Of a stretch of 39,431 nt of DNA, positions 34,201 through 39,431 are shown one piece after another. This DNA is from DASWIG01 sp965371445 (lineage in GTDB: Bacteria; Acidobacteriota; Thermoanaerobaculia; Multivoradales; J023), in NCBI GenBank assembly GCA_965371445.1, contig CBDUYN010000092.1, positions 1 through 39,431 of the forward strand. Direction: 5' to 3'. Each line of letters begins with the position of its first letter. Position 1 is the first letter of the stretch. The notes under the pieces were generated by a model. It was not told the DNA's origin. It was given only the letters and a program-made list of their open reading frames with translations, and made no database searches. The translations under genes were made by a program, and so were the position numbers.

Positions 34201-36099
34201 TCACCCGCAATCCGCGATGCGGATCCGGGTCTCGATCTCGGCGGTGCGTCCGTCCTGGTAGGTGATCTCGGTCGTGACGGTGACGCAGTCACCGTCGCCA
34301 TGGAGAGCCTCGACGAGCTCGCGGTAACGCTCGGCGAGGAAACGCCGCCGGACCTTGCGGGTACGGGTCAGCTCGGCGTCGTCGGCGTCGAGCTCCTTGT
34401 GGAGCAGGAGGAAGCGGCGCACCCGCGCCGCCGCGGGCAGGTCGCGGTTCGTCGCCGCGACGTGCTCGCCCACGAGCTCGTAGACCTCGTCCTTTTGCGC
34501 CAGGTCGGTAAACGTCGTGTAGGTGAGGTGACGCCTTTCCGCCCACTTGCCGGTGTTGGCGTAGTCGACGACCAGGATCGCCGCGACGAAGGGTCCTTCG
34601 CCAAAAGCCACCGCTTCGTGGAGATAGGGGCTGAACTTGAGCTTGTTCTCCAAGAACTGCGGGCTGAACTTGGTGCCGTCACTCAGCTCGACGACGTCTT
34701 TTATTCGATCGATGACGACGAGGTGGCCGTCCTCGTCGAAGTAACCCGCGTCGCCGGAGTAGAGCCAGCCGTCGCGGAGCGCCTCGCCCGTGGCCTCGGG
34801 GTTGTCGAAATAGCCCTGGAAGACGGCCGGACCGCGGGTCAGGATCTCGCCGTCGTCCGCGACCCGGATCTCGGAGGACGGCAACGGACGGCCCACGGTC
34901 AGGAACTTGACGTCGTCGTCCCGGTGAGCCGACGACATGCCCGCCACCTCGGTCTGGCCGTAGATCTGCTTGAAGCGTACGCCCATGGCGCGAAAAAACC
35001 GGAAGACGTCGGGACCAAGGGCGGCGCCGCCGGTGTAGGCGCGCCGGATCTTGCGCAACCCGAGCTTGTCCTTGATCCAGAAAAAGCACAGCGCCTCGGC
35101 CCAGAACCTCCTGAAACGTAAAGAAATCGGGACCGCGCCGGCACGGCGCTCGAGCTCGGCCACGACGTCGCCGACACGAAACGCCCAGTCGTAGATCCGG
35201 CGTTTCAAGGCGCTCGTGTCCTCGATCTTGACCTGGACCTCGGAGACCATGTTCTCCCAGATGCGCGGCGGCGAGAAAAGCGTCTGCGGTCCGATCTCCT
35301 TCAAATCCTGGCGGACCGTCTCGGGCTCCTCGGGGAAGTTGAGGGTGAATCCCACCAGGAGACCGCAGGAGATCGAGAGCATCTGCTCGCCGATCCAGGC
35401 GAGGGGCAGGAAGGAGACGAGCTCGTCGTCCGCGGCCATCGCCTCGGCCTCTTGAAAGCCGCGGGCCGCGGCGAGGAGGTTCGCGTGGGTGAGCACGGCG
35501 AGCTTGGGCTTGCCCGTCGTCCCGGAGGTCGTCGAGAGGATCGCGACGTCGGCGCCGCAGATCGCTCGAAGCGCCTCGTCGAAAAGAGACGGCTGCTCGC
35601 GTTCGAGCTCGCGTCCCCGTGCCTCGACGTCCGGGAAGGAGAGGAGCGAGGGTTCCTCGTAAGCGCCGAGCCCCCGTGGGTCGTGGTAGACGATGCCCTG
35701 AAGCGCCGGCAGGCCGTCCTTGACGTCGAGGACCTTGTCGACCTGCTCCTGGTCCTCGGCGACGACGAAGCGGGCGCCGGCAAACTCCAGCAGGAAGCGG
35801 AGCTCCTCGGCCACCGAGTCCTGGTAGGCGCCGAGGGAGACGCCGCCCATCGCCTGCGTCGCCAGCTCCGCGATCACCCACTCCGGACGGTTGTCGCCGA
35901 CGATTGCCACGCGGTCGCCGCTTTCGAGGCCGAGAGTCTTCAAGCCCAGGGCAAAAGCGCGGACTCTCTCGAGGTAGCCCTGCCAGGTCGTCGCTTGCCA
36001 GATGCCGAAGGCCTTCTCGCGAAACGCGACGCTCTGGCCACGCGTCGCCGCCTGGTGGACGAGGAGGCCCGGTAGGGTGTCTTGGGGGTGTCGGGTCAC
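34201..36099 (-). CDS. Long-chain fatty acid-CoA ligase (AMP-forming)
   Basis: 632 residues from GTG 36099. ANL-superfamily enzyme that activates fatty acids to acyl-AMP then acyl-CoA. Key motifs in order: STTSGTTGKPKLAVLTH (P-loop, 189-205), LPLAWIGEQM, YTGGAALGPDVFRFF, YGQTE adenine-binding motif, DGWLYSGDAGYFDEDG and DRIKDVVELSDGTKFSP, with the catalytic C-terminal lysine probably in LTRTRKVRR. Length and the YGQTE variant fit long-chain/bubblegum-type synthetases. The start is 9 bp after the ATP-grasp gene stop, so the two are co-transcribed. It could feed an acyl chain to the ATP-grasp enzyme's product or act in general lipid metabolism. Confidence 0.94.
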   Translation of the reverse strand: MTRHPQDTLPGLLVHQAATRGQSVAFREKAFGIWQATTWQGYLERVRAFALGLKTLGLESGDRVAIVGDNRPEWVIAELATQAMGGVSLGAYQDSVAEELRFLLEFAGARFVVAEDQEQVDKVLDVKDGLPALQGIVYHDPRGLGAYEEPSLLSFPDVEARGRELEREQPSLFDEALRAICGADVAILSTTSGTTGKPKLAVLTHANLLAAARGFQEAEAMAADDELVSFLPLAWIGEQMLSISCGLLVGFTLNFPEEPETVRQDLKEIGPQTLFSPPRIWENMVSEVQVKIEDTSALKRRIYDWAFRVGDVVAELERRAGAVPISLRFRRFWAEALCFFWIKDKLGLRKIRRAYTGGAALGPDVFRFFRAMGVRFKQIYGQTEVAGMSSAHRDDDVKFLTVGRPLPSSEIRVADDGEILTRGPAVFQGYFDNPEATGEALRDGWLYSGDAGYFDEDGHLVVIDRIKDVVELSDGTKFSPQFLENKLKFSPYLHEAVAFGEGPFVAAILVVDYANTGKWAERRHLTYTTFTDLAQKDEVYELVGEHVAATNRDLPAAARVRRFLLLHKELDADDAELTRTRKVRRRFLAERYRELVEALHGDGDCVTVTTEITYQDGRTAEIETRIRIADCG

Positions 36100-36108
36100 C
36101 GGGGGATT

Positions 36109-37329
36109 CTAGCCCAGCTCGACGCGAACCAACGTGATCAACCGCTTCAAGGCCCGCTCCACCACCTCGGTCTCCCGGTGACGGAGGATCACGTACCCCT
36201 CGCCCTCGTAGGACCCGCTCGGTGACTGCCAGAGCCGCGGCAGGTTCGACTCGACGACGAGCGACCCGATCTCGCGTTGCGCCTCCTCCAGGCCGTGGAT
36301 CTTGCGCACCCGTCCCTCGCCCTGGCCACGCAGATAGGCGGCACCGGCGGCATACTCGCGTCCGGGAGGGTCGAAAACGCCGTCGATCATCACCCGCGCC
36401 CAGGCATGGTAGAAGTCGACGTCGTGGGCGTAGGAGATCAGCTTCGTGATCTGCGCCCCGCCGGGACGCGCCCCGACCTCCGAGACGGCGATCGAGCCGT
36501 CCTGGCGGCGGAACCACTCCAGGTGGCAGACGCCGGTCTCCATGCCCAGCACGTCGAGGCTTCGCGCCGCCACACGGCGGACATCGTCGTACTCGCGGAC
36601 GTCGATCTCCCGCGGCAAGAGCACGCACCACTGGATCCAGGGGTTCTTGACCACCTCGAGCGGCGCCGGCCGGTAATGGGTCAGCGAATGCCAGACGAGC
36701 TTGCCGTCGATCGAGACGCCGTCGAAGGAGTGCTCGCTGCCGACGATCAGCTCCTCGCCGAGAAGCGGCTGCCCCGGCGAGGGCGGATGGCGGCGCAGGA
36801 CGTCGCGCAGCGTCGGCTCGTCGTGGACCGCGTAGGTGGCCCTGGCCCCGGCACCGTCGGGGGGTTTCACGACGACGGGGAATCCGATCACGTCGACGAA
36901 AGCGTCGGCGTCGGCGGCCGAGGTGATCAGGCGGTGACGGGCACAGGGGACGCCGGCTTCGCGGAGCACGGTCTTCATGAGCGACTTGTCGCGGAAGCGC
37001 CGCGCCGCCTCGACGCCCATCCCCTCGATCGACAGCCGCTCGCGCACCTCGGCGAGCTGTTCCTGGAGGTGCTCCAGGGTGCCGAGCAGACGATGGATCG
37101 GCCCGAGCCGTTGACGGACCGCCTCGACGGCGACGGCGATCTCGCCCGGATCGAGGGCGTTGCGGAGTTGCCAGTGGCCGCCGACCCGGTCGCGGATCGG
37201 CGGCGGAAACTTCTCGAGGGGGTCCTGGGTAAGGAGGACGAGGCGGGTGTCCGGGTTGGCGGCCGCCGCGGTGATGAAGCGGCCCGTCGTCTCAAACGAG
37301 AACGGGGCGACGAAAAGGACGTTTCGCAT
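36109..37329 (-). CDS. ATP-grasp superfamily ligase
   Basis: 406 residues from ATG 37329, preceded by GGAGGAG; the upstream in-frame ATG at 37371 lacks a good site. N-terminal Rossmann-like pre-ATP-grasp domain (MRNVLFVAPF, LVLLTQDP). ATP-grasp core: DKSLMKTVLREAGVP, FPVVVKPPDGAGA with K155, GEELIVGSEHSFDGVS, and the metal site EVGARPGG with E284 near R288. Such enzymes form amide/peptide or thioester bonds from a carboxylate via acyl-phosphate (carnosine/peptide-ligase, biotin-carboxylase-like or BacD-like). Substrate unknown. First gene of the four-gene set with acyl-CoA ligase, acylase and aminotransferase. Confidence 0.9.
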   Translation of the reverse strand: MRNVLFVAPFSFETTGRFITAAAANPDTRLVLLTQDPLEKFPPPIRDRVGGHWQLRNALDPGEIAVAVEAVRQRLGPIHRLLGTLEHLQEQLAEVRERLSIEGMGVEAARRFRDKSLMKTVLREAGVPCARHRLITSAADADAFVDVIGFPVVVKPPDGAGARATYAVHDEPTLRDVLRRHPPSPGQPLLGEELIVGSEHSFDGVSIDGKLVWHSLTHYRPAPLEVVKNPWIQWCVLLPREIDVREYDDVRRVAARSLDVLGMETGVCHLEWFRRQDGSIAVSEVGARPGGAQITKLISYAHDVDFYHAWARVMIDGVFDPPGREYAAGAAYLRGQGEGRVRKIHGLEEAQREIGSLVVESNLPRLWQSPSGSYEGEGYVILRHRETEVVERALKRLITLVRVELG

Positions 37330-37500
37330 CGGTCGAGCTCCTCCCTGAGAGACGGGTCCGTGGCCCGCCATCCTATCCTGAACGGCGAATAGGTGTCCTA
37401 TGAAGGGCGAAGCCTAAAGGCTGATAACCTCCGTCACCGTTCGTCGGCCTGCGTCCGGGCCCCTTCGCGAACCCGGTCCACGGTAACTCCGGAGCCCTCC
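37330..37500. promoter_or_regulatory. Divergent intergenic region (ATP-grasp set / SNF2 gene)
   Basis: 171 bp between the divergent start codons at 37329 and 37501 must hold both promoters. The ribosome-binding sites (GGAGGAG on the minus strand, CCGGAG on the plus strand) are visible; no clear -35/-10 pair or operator is seen. Confidence 0.45.
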
Positions 37501-39431
37501 ATGCTGCAAGATCGCTGCTCTCGTTCCTTCACCGCACAAGACCGCCAACGTGGCCAAAGCTATTTCGACCAGGGCCGGGTGGACCTCAATCCCCCCACCG
37601 AGGACGGGTTCACGGCCACGGTGGCGGGATCCGGCCAGCTCTACGACGTCGAGCTTCTCTGGGGCGAGGCGCGGCAGGGCTTCCTCCTCGTTTACTGCAC
37701 CTGCCCCCGGTTCGCCGACGTCGAGATCTGCAAGCATCTGTGGGCGACGATTCTCGCGGTCGACTCCGCCTTCCCGGACCTTTCCGTCGCGGGTACCGGT
37801 TTGCTGGTCCCGATCTACGAGCCTGTCGACGACTTTGAGATCCCCGAGCCGACCTCCGCCTTCGACAGCTTCGATGTCGTGGATCCCTACTTGCCGCCGT
37901 TCGGCGGCCGGCCCGTGGCCCGGGGCTACACGGCGCCTCGGGGTCCGGAGAGCTGGCGGGATCACTTCGCCAAGCTACGGAGCACGAGGCACCTCACGCC
38001 CTCGCCGTCCAAGCGCCGGGAGGCCCACTTCCTGCTCGACGTCGGAGCGTCTCGCGCCCAGGGTCAGCTGGTGGTGACCTTCTACCAGCGGGAGGCCAGG
38101 CGCGACGGAAAGCTTGGTAAGCAGAAGGTCCTGCGCCTCAGCGAGGGGCAACCCGCCGGCTTCTCAGATCCCGCGGACCGCGAGGCCCTCGGGCTTTTGC
38201 TGGCCACCTCGACGGAGGCCTGGTACTCGTGGGATCGGGCCCCCGGCCGTGAGCAGTGCGTCCTGATGCCGCCTCTCTACGAGGTGGTCCTGCCCCGCCT
38301 CGCCGCCACCGGGCGTTTCGGCTGGGTCCTCGCGGAGAGGGCTCGCGACAAGGTGACTCCGCTCGACTGGGACCCCGGCCCGCCGTGGCGGCTCGTCGTG
38401 CAAGCCGAGCCGCAGGGCGGCAAGGTGCGTCTGCGCGGCCGGCTACGCCGGGGCGAGGAGCTTCGCGAGCTGTCGGAGCCGGTGCTCCTCCTCGCCGCCG
38501 GGGCCGTGGTCTTCCCCGACCGCGTGGCGCGGCTCGAGGTGTCGGAGAGCTTCCCCTGGATCGACCTGCTCCGCCGCCAGGACGTGCTCGTCCCCCTGGA
38601 CGAGCTCGACGCCATGCTGGGAGAGCTCTGGAGCCTGCCCGCCCTACCGGAGCTTTCGATGCCCGAGGAGTGGCGCTTCCAGGAAGTGACCGGAACCCCC
38701 CGACCGTGCCTCGCGGTGAGCCGGCCGCAGGCTTCCCCCTGGCACAAGCCGCAGCTCCAGGCCGTCGTTTCATTCGACTACGACGGTCAGCTCGTCGGCC
38801 TGCGCGACGAGGCCGCCGCCCTCGTCGACGCCGGCCGACGCCGCGTGCTGCGGCGTGACCGTGAAGCGGAAAAAGCCGCTCTCGACCGCCTGGGCGAGCA
38901 GGGCTTTCGAGAGCCCGAGTGGTCTTACCGGAACGACGCCGACCTCCAGATCTCTCCGAAGCTCTTCGACGGCGCCCTCGGCCACCTGCTCGACGACGGC
39001 TGGAGGGTCGAGCACGACGGCCAGACGTGGCGCCGGCCCGGCTCGACCCGCTTCACCGTGTCGAGCGGCATCGACTGGTTCGAGCTCGACGGCGACGTGG
39101 ACTTCGACGGCGTCGCGGTAGGCTTCCCCCGTCTGCTCGAGGCTTTGCGCCGCGGCGAGACCTCGGTCCCCCTCGACGACGGCTCCCGCGGTCATCTGAG
39201 CGCCGACTGGCTGCGGCGCTACCAGCCGCTGGCCGAGCTGGTGAGCGAGGGTGGGGAGGGTGGGGAGGGCGGAGCCGTACGGTTCCAGCCTTCCCAGGCG
39301 ATGCTTCTCGACGCGCTCCTGGCCGCCGAGCCGCATGTCGACGTCGACCGCAAGTTCCAGCGCTTCCGGGATCGGCTGCGCTCGTTCGAGCGCATCGAGC
39401 CCCGCGCCGAGCCCCGGGGCTTCCGAGGGGA
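37501..39431 (+). CDS. SWIM zinc-finger SNF2-type helicase, N-terminal part (3' end outside window)
   Basis: Open from ATG 37501 to the window edge (643 codons, no stop), with CCGGAG upstream. Residues 66-79 (CTCPRFADVEICKH) form a SWIM zinc finger, C-x-C-x8-C-x-H, expected to bind DNA or protein. The following about 560 residues match the arrangement of the SNF2-associated region of bacterial SWIM-SNF2 proteins (strand-rich, with WYSWDRAPG, VVFPDR, FPWIDLLRRQ and, near the edge, VSSGIDWFELDGDV, LLEALRRGETSVPLDDGS). The helicase motor itself (DEAH box etc.) would lie beyond 39431, so the SNF2 assignment is inferred from the SWIM plus this associated region. A low-complexity GGEGGEGG stretch occurs near residue 585. 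Confidence 0.8.
   Translation, partial: MLQDRCSRSFTAQDRQRGQSYFDQGRVDLNPPTEDGFTATVAGSGQLYDVELLWGEARQGFLLVYCTCPRFADVEICKHLWATILAVDSAFPDLSVAGTGLLVPIYEPVDDFEIPEPTSAFDSFDVVDPYLPPFGGRPVARGYTAPRGPESWRDHFAKLRSTRHLTPSPSKRREAHFLLDVGASRAQGQLVVTFYQREARRDGKLGKQKVLRLSEGQPAGFSDPADREALGLLLATSTEAWYSWDRAPGREQCVLMPPLYEVVLPRLAATGRFGWVLAERARDKVTPLDWDPGPPWRLVVQAEPQGGKVRLRGRLRRGEELRELSEPVLLLAAGAVVFPDRVARLEVSESFPWIDLLRRQDVLVPLDELDAMLGELWSLPALPELSMPEEWRFQEVTGTPRPCLAVSRPQASPWHKPQLQAVVSFDYDGQLVGLRDEAAALVDAGRRRVLRRDREAEKAALDRLGEQGFREPEWSYRNDADLQISPKLFDGALGHLLDDGWRVEHDGQTWRRPGSTRFTVSSGIDWFELDGDVDFDGVAVGFPRLLEALRRGETSVPLDDGSRGHLSADWLRRYQPLAELVSEGGEGGEGGAVRFQPSQAMLLDALLAAEPHVDVDRKFQRFRDRLRSFERIEPRAEPRGFRG

Noticed and set aside
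31742..34261. An 839-codon plus-strand open frame
   Set aside because: Antisense to the penicillin-acylase-family gene, which has intact motifs; the plus frame is low-complexity and unrecognisable.

Overview
This is a high-GC, gene-dense bacterial chromosome window. It combines an ECF sigma factor next to a Ser/Thr kinase with TPRs, several CHAT/caspase-like proteases, a STAND ATPase with TPRs, HAF and thrombospondin-3 repeat exoproteins, pre-peptidase C-terminal (PPC) domains and many signal peptides. That mix suggests a large-genome, Gram-negative, signalling-rich bacterium, most likely Acidobacteriota (Thermoanaerobaculia-like). The taxonomy is inferred from gene content only. No rRNA, tRNA, CRISPR array or transposase was seen.

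Region A (1-12.6 kb, all minus strand) encodes exported proteins, probably one operon read from 12107 down to past the left edge: a TPR/beta-barrel outer-membrane protein, a 1090-residue (alpha/alpha)6-toroid-like hydrolase with HAF repeats, a small beta-barrel-like protein, a GH16 endo-beta-glucanase with FN3 domains, and a second toroid protein with TSP3 repeats that runs off the window. A decayed piece of a paralogue of the last gene lies at 12.1-12.6 kb. The set looks like extracellular glycan (beta-glucan type) degradation.

Region B (12.8-26.2 kb) is the most unusual part. A divergent promoter region at about 23.2 kb separates a rightward ECF sigma factor and TPR-kinase pair from a leftward, mostly overlapping gene train. 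The train encodes a cytoplasmic/one-TM protein with a possible sigma-like N-terminus, a CHAT protease lipoprotein with TPRs, a soluble C25/caspase-like protease with a repetitive disordered N-terminus, a membrane-anchored CHAT protease, a secreted protein, and a single-TM protein. The last three share a carboxypeptidase-regulatory-like beta-sandwich module. Three caspase-fold proteases of different architecture in one translationally coupled train, opposite a sigma/kinase pair, look like an envelope-to-cytoplasm protease signalling or conflict system. The distal three genes are clearly AT-richer than the rest.

Region C (26.2-30.0 kb, minus) holds a PPC-domain secreted protein followed by a STAND (NB-ARC) ATPase with about eleven 42-residue TPRs, convergent with the kinase by a 3-bp gap. 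Region D (30.45-37.3 kb, minus) is a compact four-gene metabolic set: ATP-grasp ligase, long-chain acyl-CoA synthetase, penicillin-acylase-family Ntn hydrolase, and class I/II aminotransferase. Region E (37.5 kb to the end, plus) is the 5' part of a SWIM-zinc-finger SNF2-type helicase gene that leaves the window.
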